Program-made: the position numbers and the translations under genes
Notes under the pieces: model-generated
What the model was told of the DNA's origin: nothing
Database searches by the model: none
The model's input: the letters and a program-made list of their open reading frames with translations, nothing else
Part shown: piece by piece, positions 19,747 through 34,500 of the stretch
Position numbering within the stretch: the first letter of the stretch is position 1
Layout: each line of letters starts with the position of its first letter
Source: Arachidicoccus ginsenosidivorans
Lineage (GTDB): Bacteria > Bacteroidota > Bacteroidia > Chitinophagales > Chitinophagaceae
DNA: 64,000 nucleotides
NCBI RefSeq assembly: GCF_007971385.1
Contig: NZ_CP042434.1
Coordinates: 744,001 to 808,000, forward strand
Direction: 5' to 3'

Positions 19747-19790
19747 TAAGTAAATATTTTTAGGAGGAAACTTTTTCAAAATCAAAAGGA

Positions 19791-19839
19791 GAAAAGCGCT
19801 GCGGCAAGCATAATGAGTGTGCTTACCTCAGCGCTTTTC
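19791..19839. terminator. Bidirectional terminator between AraC-type and GH2 genes
   Basis: GAAAAGCGCTG (19791-19801) and CAGCGCTTTTC (19829-19839) form a perfect 11-bp stem with an inner weaker stem (GCAAGCA/TGCTTAC). A and T runs on both sides suit termination of both convergent transcripts. Confidence 0.8.
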
Positions 19840-19917
19840 GCTAAATGAATACTAAATAGAACCCATTATAAAATTCAGTGCCCAAATAATACCCTCCTAT
19901 ATACCCTACAAACCTTT

Positions 19918-23442
<3,525 letters not shown>

Positions 23443-26083
23443 TTATTTTCCAAAATGTACCTGTACCGTTTTATCTAACAAATTTTTGCCTGTGATATGC
23501 AAGCTAAAACTACCTTTCGTTTTATCTGGGCGGATCACAGCCACACATTTCCCCTTCCAAGTAGGATAATCCTTGTCTTTAAAACTTCTAAGTTCCGCCT
23601 GATATCCGTTATTCACCCCCACAAGATGGGCGTCACCTTGAACGTCAAAATGAAGCAACTTATCCTGGTTTGGCACCGGATTACCTGCCTTATCCTGCAG
23701 CTGAATCGTCAAATAGCAAAGATCGCCTAATACCCCCTGAAGGTGGAACTGTCCACTATTACCTGAATATTACTGGGAATACCTGCTGTTTTAACCAGCT
23801 CACGACGAACTTCCTTTCCATTTTTATAAGCAACCACTTTAAGTGTGCCCTTTTCAAAAGGGACCTGCCAGTTAACATGAAATTCATTATCTCCCGGGTG
23901 CTTATTCCCGTCTCCTTTTTTCCTTGTACCTAATGAGCGGCCATTTAAAAAGAGCTCAACCTGGTCCGCCTGATTATAATAGCACCAGACATCAATCAAT
24001 TGTCCTTGCTGCCAGTTCCAGTGTGGCAATAAGTGCAATACAGGTTTATCTGTCCACTCGCTTTGATAGAAATAATAAATATCCTTGGGTAGCCCCGCCT
24101 GGTCAATAATACCATAATAAGAACTTCTGGCCGGATAAGGGAATGGAACGGGCTCCCCTAAATAATCTATACCTGTCCAGACAAATGTACCGGCGATAAA
24201 CGGTCTGGATTTAACTGCCCGCCAGGCGTTTTCATGGTTAGTCCCCCAGTAAGCGGCTATTTTATCATAAGCACTGAGGGTCCAATCTCCATTTATATTT
24301 GGTGCAAATTTCTGCTTCGGCCCATAGGGCATATAGATAATAGAATCTTTCATCTTGGCCACCGTTTCATTAATGACCCCATCTTTATACATACCTCTGG
24401 TTTGCAGCGCCGATACCGTCTCACTGGCAATGAGCGCTTTACCTGGAAAATTCAACGCCAAACTATCATACTGATCGATTTTATAATTAAAGCCCAGTAT
24501 ATCTAATGCACCGGCTTTAGCAATATTATTTTTTGCTGCGTGTGTTTCTGTCATGGCGGCTGTCACCGGCCGGGTGCTATCCAGTGCCTTAACAATAGCT
24601 ACGAGTTCATTGGTTAGCCTGATACCACTGGTATCAAACTGTTCTCTGATCTCATTGCCTATAGACCATAAAAACACACTTGGATGACGGCGATCTCTTT
24701 TAATCTGATCTTCCAGATCGCGCTTATGCCACAGCGCAAAATCTTTTGAATAATCATATTTGGTTTTCTTTTTCTGCCACATATCAAAAGCTTCATCCAT
24801 CACCAAAAAGCCCATAGAATCGCATAAATCAAGCATACCAGGGGCGGGCGGATTATGCGCTGTTCTTATGGCGTTACAACCCATTTGTTTGAGTAGTTTT
24901 AGCTGCCTGACCATGGCACTATACTGATAGGCTGTTCCCAGGACGCCAAAATCACTATGCAGACAAACGCCTTTTATTTCTGTTCGCTGACCATTTAAAT
25001 AAAATCCGTTTCTTGCATCAAAGTGAAAGTAACGGATTCCTAGTTTTTGTTGGTATTGATCCAGTAGCAGCCCGTCTTGCGTAACACTTACTTCCAGTGT
25101 ATATAAATTAGGATAATCAGGTGACCATAACCGGACATTTTCCAAAGGGACGATGCTGCTAAGGGTCAGCACTCCTTCAGTTTGTACAGGTTGAAGGCTC
25201 TTTTTTTCATGGACTACCAGGCGATGGGCATCATCAAAAATTTCAGTCGTAACTTCAACCGGCTTTAATGAGCGCAGATCCGCCTGCATTACAATTTGCC
25301 CGTGCAAGCTAGCTGCTGCTGCGACTTGACTATTTCTCTCGAGGTTAACCTTTTCAAGAGTCGCAACTGCGGTGTCCTTAACTACAGTCGCAAAAAATAA
25401 CTCTTTTTGTCATTAATAGAAAGCGGACCATTTTTGATCAGATATACGTCTCTATTGATGCCTGATCCAGTATACCACCTGGCATTTGGTTGGCGGCTAT
25501 TATCTGCGCGTACTAATAGAACATTACTGCGGCCATCAAAATTCAGGTAGTTGGTCATATTATAATCAAAACCAATAAATCCATTGGGACGCTGACCAAG
25601 CAAATGTCCGTTAATCCAGACTTCACTATTTCTGTAGATACCATCGAAATGAATCCCTATTTTTCGGGTGCTGTCTTTACTGTCTAGTCTAAATACTTTC
25701 CTATACCAGCCAACGCCGCCCGGCAGGGCGCCTCCCTGATTACCTGCAGGATTTGCCTGACTAAAAGCACCTTCAACACTCCAGTCATGGGGCAGGGTCA
25801 GCGTACGCCAAAAAAGACTCTCAGAAGGCTTCTTATTTAGGACAGTAGTCGTATCTGTCATCGATTTTATAGAGTCTATACTGCCCAAATGAAATTGCCA
25901 GTCGGTATTAAAAAGTACCTTTTCCGATAAATAATCAGTGTCTGAGCCTGCATGTACCCCTATTAAATGACAGGCAGACAACTGGCTGAAAACAGCCAGC
26001 ATTAAAAGCATCTTAAAATACGGGGGCACTCTTTTTCTCAAAATATTTCTTTTTTTATCATGCCGGATCATAGTTATGACCAT
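23443..26083 (-). CDS. GH2 family glycoside hydrolase, lipoprotein, two frameshifts
   Basis: Three frames together make one 880-residue GH2 protein. The N terminus has a lipobox (QLSAC) and the sugar-binding domain (HFDGIYRNSEVWINGHLLG). The barrel has WSIGNEIREQF (acid/base Glu) and ALIASETVSALQ (nucleophile Glu). The C terminus is an immunoglobulin-like domain (HLVGVNNGYQAELRSFK). Frame is restored by one base in the T5 run at 25404-25408, giving NDKKELFFATVV, and one in the C5 run at 23733-23737, giving STFRGVLGDLCYLTIQL. A surface or periplasmic beta-galactosidase or beta-glucuronidase activity is likely. The breaks are probably sequencing errors. Confidence 0.85.
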
Positions 26084-26253
26084 TTTTTTGTTCCGGGATT
26101 TCCAATTAAGTTATATGATTATGCCGGGTCTTTTTCAACCACAATGCTTTACGGCTAATTTTTATTGCGAACCACGCTATAAACGGTCGTTTCAACTTCT
26201 CTATTTTTTCGCCTTCTTGATGGGAGGCGCCACAAAATGAAGACTGCTGGTCC

Positions 26254-27396
26254 CTATTTTTTTGATGTTGCCACAGCAATGCCCCGCTGCCCAGCCTTAT
26301 TTACTGCGCAATAAAAATGATACACCACTCCTTTATACTTTAAAACAAAGGATTTATGGGCAAACATATTATCATACGCTTCAGAGGGCTGAATCAAATC
26401 CGCCCCTGTCCAGTCTGTCCAGTGAATCAAATCATAAGAACAGGCAAACCGGTTAAAGGCGCCGCCTTTGTTTTTCCAGAAAGCCCCAAAATAAAACATC
26501 ACATATAGATGGCCTATTTTCTGAATGACAGGATCTCCTGTAATTCCTTGATGGTGATCCAGAACCGGATTTCTTCTGTAACGCTGCCAATGGGTCATAT
26601 CATCAGAGACGGCCATACCAATTCTTTCTGCACCACGGGTTTTGGACAGGCTATCCCCATTGGCGTTATAATACATTACAAAAGGATGTCCTGTACGGCG
26701 GGCTTTGTCCCAGATTACCGTGCTCTTATATTGCGTATGGTTTTCCCACCAACGAACATCTTTATCAGTAGACATTAAAACCGGATGACCAATGCGCTGC
26801 CAGGGATGTACCACTGTTGGATCTTTTTTTGTCCAGGCCATACTAATAGACAGTAACCCTTTTTCGTAACCAGTGCTATTGCCACCAAAATAAGACATCC
26901 AGTATTTCCCCTGGTAAGGTTGCCATTTATATTTACCGCCCCATTTAATGGTTTCCAGGGCGACATAACCGGCTTTCTGATTAGCATCCCAGTCAGTGCT
27001 ATCAGAAAAGGCCATCAATTTACCTTTACTTTCCCAATGTAGCAGATCTTTAGAAACTGCCAGCCAGGTCTCATAACCTCTGCCATCAAAAACAATATAT
27101 ACCATATACCATTTACCCGCTTTTCTAAAAATACTGGGACAATCCAGCTTCTTATCATTAGAGGCTGGCACCATAACGAGTCCATACTTATACGGTGTTT
27201 TGACCTGTTGATAGACAGATTCCATCACTTCTGCAGATACCGGCTTGGCGCTATCATTTGCGCTGCCTTTTGACTGCGCATGAATTTCACCACTCAGGTT
27301 AGACAAGGTTAAACCAATCAAGAGTGCTGCAACGTATTTCAACACCTTCGCATAACCTTTTATAGCAGTCCTGGTCGACATAATATCAGCCAACAC
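26254..27396 (-). CDS. GH43/GH130-like five-bladed beta-propeller glycosidase
   Basis: An intact 380-residue exported protein (signal segment ending IHAQ). The repeated blade motifs DCPSIFRKAGKWYMVY, AVSKDLLHWESKGK, AVSDDMTHWQRYRRNP and GDPVIQKIGHLYVMFY are typical of GH43/GH117/GH130-like five-bladed propellers. An aspartate at LDCPS and further acidic residues around WWENH could be catalytic, but I cannot assign the family firmly. It lies 170 bases upstream of the lipoprotein GH2 gene and 53 bases downstream of the GH78 gene, inside the pectin-enzyme array. An exo-acting role on an arabinose-, galactose- or uronic-acid-type residue is inferred. Confidence 0.7.
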   Translation of the reverse strand: MLADIMSTRTAIKGYAKVLKYVAALLIGLTLSNLSGEIHAQSKGSANDSAKPVSAEVMESVYQQVKTPYKYGLVMVPASNDKKLDCPSIFRKAGKWYMVYIVFDGRGYETWLAVSKDLLHWESKGKLMAFSDSTDWDANQKAGYVALETIKWGGKYKWQPYQGKYWMSYFGGNSTGYEKGLLSISMAWTKKDPTVVHPWQRIGHPVLMSTDKDVRWWENHTQYKSTVIWDKARRTGHPFVMYYNANGDSLSKTRGAERIGMAVSDDMTHWQRYRRNPVLDHHQGITGDPVIQKIGHLYVMFYFGAFWKNKGGAFNRFACSYDLIHWTDWTGADLIQPSEAYDNMFAHKSFVLKYKGVVYHFYCAVNKAGQRGIAVATSKK

Positions 27397-27449
27397 TGAA
27401 CGATTTTCCCGGATATCCTTTTATTAAACACTTTCATTAAAATAATTAA

Positions 27450-30400
27450 TTATTTATTTAGCCAATTGATTGATGAATGCTTTGGTTGTAGTTTATAAAT
27501 ATGATCGCCACTGCTAGCCATTGTTACAAAATACTTTTTACCGTGCACCGTTTTTATTTGTACAGGCGCGTTTTCTGAATCTTTTTTTTGCTTTTTAGTT
27601 GTTAAAGCTGTTTGTTTCTGATAAGGTAATCTTACCTCGGCTGTCAATCCAACCGGCACCTGCAGCCTGAGCTCAATAGCTTCTTTGTGTTTCTGCCAAT
27701 ACACTTTAACCTGGCCATAAGGGGTCATATAATCTCCTTTGGCCCAGCTTAAACCACCCACCATCTCTGGTGCAATTACTAAATAGGGATGACCGGGATG
27801 CTCTTTTGAGGCAAAATCTAGGCGTATGCCCAGCAGACCGGAATAAAACCATTCCATTAAGTGCCCCAGCATAAAGTGATTATTAGAAACACTGGGGAGT
27901 GCCTGCCAGGACTCTGTGAGGGCTGTCGCTCCATGAGCAATCTGATAACCATAGCCCGGCACATCACTGCGGTTGTTCATTTTAAAGATCAGATCATTAT
28001 AGCCTTCCGCCTCCAGTACCCTAAGCAAATAACGATATCCGATATCTCCTGCTGTCAGCCGGTAATTATTTTGAATAATTCCTGTTACAAGATGATGCAC
28101 AACCAGGTCATGAAGATGATCCGGTACTAAATCCATATAAAGTGCCATGGCATCCGCCGTCTGACTGCCTGCACCATAATAGGCCGTCTTGCCACCTGCA
28201 CTGTCTGTACCTTCATGCAAAAATTGCTGATTAAAGGCGCTTTTAACCTGCGCTGCTTCCTGAATAAATTCTTGTCGGTCAGTTTGTTTATCAAGCAGCT
28301 GGGCCGTATTTGATAAGATCCCCAGATCATAATAATAAATAGCCGTAGCGGTTAGACCTTTAGGGGTTAACTGAGAAGTACCCGGAGGTTTGGGGCCAAG
28401 GTCGTACCAATCTCCCAACCCCTGATAAAGTATATGATTTTTTGCTTTGCCCTTTAGATAATTGTGATAGCGGGCCATCATGGCATAATTATCTTTTAAT
28501 GCCGAGCTGTCTCCATACCAGCTGTATAAATACCAGGGAACAATAATGGCACTACTTCCCCACTCCGGAGAATCCCTAAACATATCCCCGCCCCAGGTAA
28601 AGACAGTATACTCCGGTGCTATTTCCGGGATGAGGCCATCTTTGGTTTGCGCAGCCCGCATATCAGACAGCGACTTAGTCAACAGATGATGGATTTGGTA
28701 ATTATAGCGAACAGAACTCCCCATCAAATGCAGTTGCTCCAGCCAACCAAGTTTCTCGCGGTGCGGACAATCCGTAAAAAGGCTCATCATATTACTTTTA
28801 ATGGCCCACCTGATCAGCTCACTGGTTTTATTAAACAGATCACTGGAACAACTAAAATGACCCGCCTCAGGTGCACTGTTACGGATATGCCAAGTCTCCA
28901 TTAACTTTACAACGGGTTTTCCATTTGGATTTGGCTTACCCTTAGGGACGGCGCCTTTTAACTGGATATAACGAAACCCATAATAGGTAAACTTAGGATG
29001 CCAGCTTTGCAGCCCGTCTTTTTCAAGTACATATATCAGTCGGTATTTACCGGTCGCCTTTTGATTGGCTGTATACCTGGCCGTCATAAGCTCTGCAGGC
29101 AATAGTGTAACCGTATCCCCCTTTTTCCAGAAAGCTCCATATAAGGAATCCCTGAACAGTTTTGCCCCATATCATAGAGCCAGTTATCCGTAGCTTCACC
29201 TTGTCCATTTGCTGGATTAACTGGATAAATGGCCTTGGCGCTAAACTTTTCCATCACTTTGATGGGATCTGTTTTCTGTAATGTCAAACCAGTCGGTGTA
29301 TCAATTACCGTAATTGCGGCCTTCCAGCCCTTTTTTGCAGGATCAAATCCTGGTTTATCCCAGCCAGTAGCCTGTTTGGTCCCATTTTCCAGTTCCCCGC
29401 CATAAATGCTGGAAAACCAGGTAGCAGAAACCCCTGATTGCCAGCTCGTGTTCGAGACGACATTTTGACTACGGCCATCCTTGTAATGAATCGAGAGCCG
29501 ACAGATCATTTTAGGAAAGCCGTATTGAACCAATAGTTTCTTATACCAATCCTTGGATCCTGGGATATAATAAAACCCATTGCCAAGTTCTACACCGAGT
29601 ACATTTTCACTATCCTTAATTAGCTTTGTCACATCAAGGGCAACATATAAAGCGACTTTCTGATAATTGGTCCAGCCCGGATCTAAAAAATGATCCCCTA
29701 TTTTCTGCCCGTTAAGTCTCGCTTCCAACTGACCCAAACCTGAAACATACAGCGTTGCTCTCTGGATCTGACTTGCCTTGCCAAAAAGATCAAAGGATTT
29801 TCTAAATAAGGGCAAGGTATCACCAACGCTCCCAAAAGGCAATTTCTTTTTCTTTCCATCTGAGCTAGTCACTATAACGGCGGTATCACCGGGTAATATC
29901 CGCTCTTCAGGCAGCATTTGATTTCTGCCAATCCAACGGGCTCCGGCAAAATCCTTTCTCTCAAAAAGTGCCGTCTGAAATGAATCCACCTGGCTCCACT
30001 TGCCAGGCCTCCCCTTTTCATCCCATACCCTGACCATCCAGTAATATATTCGATCTGACTGCAATTGCTTTTTGCCATTATAGATCGTATGGAATAAATC
30101 TCCTTTTGTTTGCTTAAAGCTGTTCCAATATAAGTCTTCATTGGAATTGAGCCACTTACCAACCTTTTTCTTATTCGTCTGGCCCATAACTGATTTTAGG
30201 TCGCTCAGTTGACCAACTAAAATCTGGTAAGCGCTAACCCGCGCACTTCCATGGTTTACAGTGCCTGCAGGCTGATTTGTTTTAACCTCCCAGCTAAACC
30301 TAGGTAGCCTCGCTCCTACCGCCATACCTGCTAAACTGGAGCGCTCATTTACCTTTAAATTGACCGTCATAAGCGCAGCGGGTTCACTTTTACCGCTTGA

Positions 30401-30532
30401 TTGCGCCCATATTATCACAGGTACTAAGGCTAGGATCAGTTGTAAAATACCAGATAGCAACCACTGCGCATGGCCTGCCTTTTGTTTATAAATGCTATTT
30501 TTATCCTGATATGCTCTGAATGCTGTTATCAC
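27450..30532 (-). CDS. GH78 alpha-L-rhamnosidase, frameshifted at 29117-29126
   Basis: Two overlapping frames make a 1027-residue GH78 enzyme. The N-terminal half has the signal segment (VPVIIWAQ), Ig-like and beta-sandwich domains (QRATLYVSGLGQLEARLNG, VLGVELGNGFYYIPG). The C-terminal half has the (alpha/alpha)6 barrel with TDCPHREKLGWLEQ, which carries the conserved Glu of GH78, and ends in a Greek-key domain. One extra base in the adjacent C5/T5 runs at 29117-29126 joins SGKKGDTVTLLPAELMTARY. GH78 removes alpha-L-rhamnose from rhamnogalacturonan and other glycans by inversion. It is one of three GH78 genes in this array. Confidence 0.88.
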
Positions 30533-30583
30533 GCTTTTTTATAATATTTTTTTCATTACTCACGACCGGAATCAAAAGACCGC

Positions 30584-32863
30584 CTATATCGCTTCGTAAT
30601 TTACAACATATTGCTGACCAGTGTGCAATTCCAGCGTATACGCCTGCTCGCTGGTTTGTTTTATGGTGCCCAAATTGGTCCGTGGCTGCGTACGACTATG
30701 GAAGATTAATGTTCCTTTTTCTGTCTGCCCTGTTGTTTTTACCTTTATTTGCTTTTGATCACAATAAATTTGAATATCGCCTTTAGCAAAAGGCACAGAA
30801 CCTTTGATCCACTTAAGGCCACCCAGAGCGGGCTTAACTTCATAGGTTTTATAGCCCGGACTGGTAGGCTGGACCCCTAAATAATATTTTCCGAGTAAAT
30901 AAATCGGGCTCGCTCCCCAAGCGTGACATAGACTCTTTCCAAATGGCCTGCCATACATGGCATACTGCGCATCTCCTTTTGCCGCCGGATCATACTCTTC
31001 CCAAAAACTGGTTGCACCCTTTTGCAACATGCCGCCCCAATAGGATTTTATTTCCCGGGTAACGACCTTTTGACTATCAGCGACGCAGAGTGCAGCCAAT
31101 TCGTAAAACCGCATATAGGGTGTATGTATGGCCTGAACCTGGTTGTTTAGCAATACATGAGTAATAACTTCCTTTCTTTGAACCGGACTCAGATACCCCA
31201 GCAAAAGAGCAAACATATTGGTGTATCTAAAGACGGCCTCGTCCTTTTTTCCCTTAAAAATCCGGTGAATAAAAGCATGCCTTTCTGAGTCCCAAAAAAC
31301 AGAAAACAGCTTTGCCTTTAGTTGTGAGGCCAGATTTTGGTACTTTTTAGCACCCGCTTTATCTCCACATACATTGGCACAGATGGCCATCGTCTCCAGA
31401 CTTTGACAAAAAAGCAGCTGTTCAAAACTCAATGCGCCTTTTTTTGTCAGATGGTCCGCCCAGTCGATAAACACCCAGTCACCTGATAATCCTTCCATAA
31501 ATCCATCTTTATCCGTTCTTGAGAGACAATAACGCATGAGCGTTTGCATTTTGGGATAAATAGTTTTCACCAGTTCAGCATCACCGCTATATTCATAATA
31601 GTCTTTTACTGCCATAAACCAGTAAAAACTATAATCCATGATGGTATTAATATGGCTGGTCACCGGATCTTTCCCTCTTAAAGCATACAGCGTTCTTTTG
31701 ACTGTCGGCTGATCAAAATACAAATAATAGTTCATTAGAAAACTCTGATTGGCATCCCCTGACCAGATCCACCGGTCTCTTTTGATACCGTCTATAAAAA
31801 ATTCACGGGTATTAAGGTGCAATGTATAAGCAGCTACCTGCCAGATTTTATTAATCAATGAGTCTGAACAGCTAAAAGCCCCCCTGGAAGTAACTGGTGC
31901 ATATTCATAGAGCATATCCACCTGACCAATTTTCACGGCTTTGGGCGCATCGATCTGGACATACCGAAACGCTTTAGTGGAAGCTGTGGTGGTATCAAAA
32001 TTATTAACAGGGGTAGTAAATTCAATTCGATCTAAGGTCTCACAACTATCCCTGGATAACGCCTCTGCCTTAGATTCCCCGTAATAAATATTTACAACGC
32101 CTTTTCCGCTAACTTCTTTAAGCCTGATAAAACCAAAGGTTTCTTTACCAAAATCCAGCAAAACGCTGCCACTTGGCAACACAGTTCTCTTTACAGGGCT
32201 TGCAGGCACCGTTTGCAGTTGAAACGCCGAGGGTTTATTAGCCGCTGTATTAAAATTCCAATAACCTGCATGTTCATAAGTAGTTCCGGACTTATCTGAA
32301 GCCTTGCCGGAGGCGTCTATCCACTCCTTATCTTCAAAAGTCACCTGCCAGCTTCCATCAGAAATAACCTGATTTCCTTTTACATAAATCGCCGGTACAG
32401 CCGCCTGGTTATAAACTTTCAGGCTAAGCCTATGTTGGCCTTTGGGCAGTTGGATCGTTTTTAAATTACCCGTAATGGCTTTGCCGTCAATTTTGACATT
32501 ATAGCGACCTTCTACGGCAATCTGAATGGTGTCAGGATGGGATAGATTTATATCCTTATGAAATTCAACGAGTACATAATGACTGTCCATTTTCCAGAAT
32601 ACCGGCAAAAAAGCACCTCGTTCTGTTCTTCTGTTTTGCATTTTATTAGCCAGCCATACGGCGTAATCACCAGGATACCAGATCCAGGTAGCCTGGCCAG
32701 CTGGCGCATCTGCTGTTAAGTTACTACCCCTTGGCTGCGCATACAAGTCCCCCACTTGTATGGTCACAGCGCACATCAAAAACAGCAACAGCGTCTTTAC
32801 CCCTTTAACAGGGCTTCTCCAATTTATACAAGTAAATATTCTATTTAAAAATTTCGGTTTCAT
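30584..32863 (-). CDS. GH78-like alpha-L-rhamnosidase, divergent catalytic segment
   Basis: An intact 759-residue exported protein (signal segment ending DLYAQP). It has a beta-sandwich (QIAVEGRYNVKIDG), the rhamnosidase concanavalin-like domain (GSVLLDFGKETFGFIRL), an (alpha/alpha)6 barrel and a C-terminal domain (PALGGLKWIKGSVPFAKGD). The catalytic segment reads FIDGIKRDRWIWSGDANQSF rather than the common DCPQRDERLGWTGD, but a W-x-G-D core and the later SFWEEYDP remain. This resembles the shorter GH78-type proteins of Bacteroidota loci. Rhamnosidase activity is likely but less certain than for the other two. It is 51 bases upstream of the GH78 gene and 10 bases downstream of the SSS transporter. 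Confidence 0.8.
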   Translation of the reverse strand: MKPKFLNRIFTCINWRSPVKGVKTLLLFLMCAVTIQVGDLYAQPRGSNLTADAPAGQATWIWYPGDYAVWLANKMQNRRTERGAFLPVFWKMDSHYVLVEFHKDINLSHPDTIQIAVEGRYNVKIDGKAITGNLKTIQLPKGQHRLSLKVYNQAAVPAIYVKGNQVISDGSWQVTFEDKEWIDASGKASDKSGTTYEHAGYWNFNTAANKPSAFQLQTVPASPVKRTVLPSGSVLLDFGKETFGFIRLKEVSGKGVVNIYYGESKAEALSRDSCETLDRIEFTTPVNNFDTTTASTKAFRYVQIDAPKAVKIGQVDMLYEYAPVTSRGAFSCSDSLINKIWQVAAYTLHLNTREFFIDGIKRDRWIWSGDANQSFLMNYYLYFDQPTVKRTLYALRGKDPVTSHINTIMDYSFYWFMAVKDYYEYSGDAELVKTIYPKMQTLMRYCLSRTDKDGFMEGLSGDWVFIDWADHLTKKGALSFEQLLFCQSLETMAICANVCGDKAGAKKYQNLASQLKAKLFSVFWDSERHAFIHRIFKGKKDEAVFRYTNMFALLLGYLSPVQRKEVITHVLLNNQVQAIHTPYMRFYELAALCVADSQKVVTREIKSYWGGMLQKGATSFWEEYDPAAKGDAQYAMYGRPFGKSLCHAWGASPIYLLGKYYLGVQPTSPGYKTYEVKPALGGLKWIKGSVPFAKGDIQIYCDQKQIKVKTTGQTEKGTLIFHSRTQPRTNLGTIKQTSEQAYTLELHTGQQYVVNYEAI

Positions 32864-32872
32864 ATGCTGAGA

Positions 32873-34468
32873 TTAATGTCCATTAAAATAAATATACAAG
32901 GCTACCATTACAATAGTTAGCAGCACCCAACTAAATATAACCAGCCGGGACGGTTTTTTAGGCACAAAGTCCACAACCAGCTTACCCTTATTTTGTATTT
33001 CCGTACGCCGGCCTGCCAGGCTGGACACGGCAAATAAAAACAGGGAGAGTATCAGAAAAATATAAAAAGACAATAGCAAAAAATGGGGCCAGGCAGGATA
33101 CTTGCTGGATGGCCAGACCCAGAGATATAAAACCCCGACCAAAACACTAAACCCGGTTCCATAGGTCAAAACCATATTTACCGCCTTTGCACTGGTTTTC
33201 TTCCATAGTATACCAAACAGAAATACCACAGACATGGGCGGTGCCAAAAAGCCTAATACAGATTGAAATACATCAAAAAGATTCAGGCCTTTGATTGAAT
33301 TAATAGCCAGGGCGATAATTACAGAAATAACAGCGCTGCCTACGGTAACATAGCGTCCGATTCGAATAATCTCTTTATTTGTCGCATCAGGCTGGTATTT
33401 TTTTACAAAAATATCCATCGTAAACACCGTACTGACCGAATTAAGTGAAGAGCCAATATTGGACACCAGTGCCGCAATCAGTACCACAATAATTAATCCT
33501 TTCATGCCTGCCGGGAATAACTGCGTAACCATGACCAGATAAGCTTCATCCGGATTTTTCATATGTGGATACAAAATAAAACAGATGATACCGGGCAGAA
33601 TAAAAAGCGGCACATCCAAAATCTTCAGCCATCCGATAAAATTAGCACCCAGCTGCCCTTGTTCCAGGCTTTTGGCCCCCAGCACGGACTGCACCATGGA
33701 TTGCTCTGTACACCAAAACCAGATCCCCATAATAGGGTAACCCAAAATAATGGCTGTCCAGGGATACGCCTTGTCATTTGCCGGTAAAAATAAATTCCAG
33801 TAATGGTCGGGCGTTTTTTGAAAAAGCTGACTTAATCCACCAATTTTCTCTATCCCTAATATCACCAGCAAAAGCGATACAGCAATTAAAAGAATCATTT
33901 GAAACATATTGGTCAGTGCAATGGCCCTTAGTCCGCCACTGGCTGCAAAAAAAGTTGCCAGCACAATCATTGCGAGTACGGACTGCCACATCGGGATATT
34001 CAGCAATTGCTGCACCAGGATACCTCCTGCAAAGAGCCCCAGTGAAAGCCAGGAAATCAGTATCGTAATCAAGGTATACCAAGCCAGTATGGTTCTTGTG
34101 CGCAGTCCAAAATGTAATCCCATATACTCTGGCAAAGTGGAAATTTTAGCGCCCAGGTACCGAGGTGCAAAATAAAGTGCCAGCAGGCCAATAAAAACAA
34201 AAGCGTACCAGGCAAAATTCCCGGCCACAATACCTGTGGAATAACCAATACTGGCCGATGCAATCAACATCGAGGGGCCTACATTGGTGCCCCACATATT
34301 TAGACCAATACTGGACCAACCCAGCGTATGCTGCGCCAAAAAAAGATTCTCGCCCTTTTTTCTTTTTTTTACAAAACTCACATAATAGCCCAGGCCAAAT
34401 AGTATCAGGAGATACAAAATGACGATCACAAAATCGACTGGCTGAAGTGCATTATAAATAGAATTCAT
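32873..34468 (-). CDS. SSS family sodium/sugar symporter
   Basis: A 531-residue inner-membrane protein with about 14 hydrophobic segments and SSS family motifs: NMWGTNVGPSMLIASASIGY, FFAASGGLRAIALTNMFQM and ALVSNIGSSLNSVSTVFTMD. Members use the sodium gradient to import sugars, uronates or similar compounds. Its place between a cytoplasmic Gfo/Idh/MocA oxidoreductase and exported rhamnosidases suggests uptake of a monosaccharide released from pectin. The gene is intact and tightly packed (10 bases to the next gene, 32 from the previous one). Confidence 0.9.
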   Translation of the reverse strand: MNSIYNALQPVDFVIVILYLLILFGLGYYVSFVKKRKKGENLFLAQHTLGWSSIGLNMWGTNVGPSMLIASASIGYSTGIVAGNFAWYAFVFIGLLALYFAPRYLGAKISTLPEYMGLHFGLRTRTILAWYTLITILISWLSLGLFAGGILVQQLLNIPMWQSVLAMIVLATFFAASGGLRAIALTNMFQMILLIAVSLLLVILGIEKIGGLSQLFQKTPDHYWNLFLPANDKAYPWTAIILGYPIMGIWFWCTEQSMVQSVLGAKSLEQGQLGANFIGWLKILDVPLFILPGIICFILYPHMKNPDEAYLVMVTQLFPAGMKGLIIVVLIAALVSNIGSSLNSVSTVFTMDIFVKKYQPDATNKEIIRIGRYVTVGSAVISVIIALAINSIKGLNLFDVFQSVLGFLAPPMSVVFLFGILWKKTSAKAVNMVLTYGTGFSVLVGVLYLWVWPSSKYPAWPHFLLLSFYIFLILSLFLFAVSSLAGRRTEIQNKGKLVVDFVPKKPSRLVIFSWVLLTIVMVALYIYFNGH

Positions 34469-34500
34469 AATTAGCTAAATGCAAGATTAAAATAAAAGGT

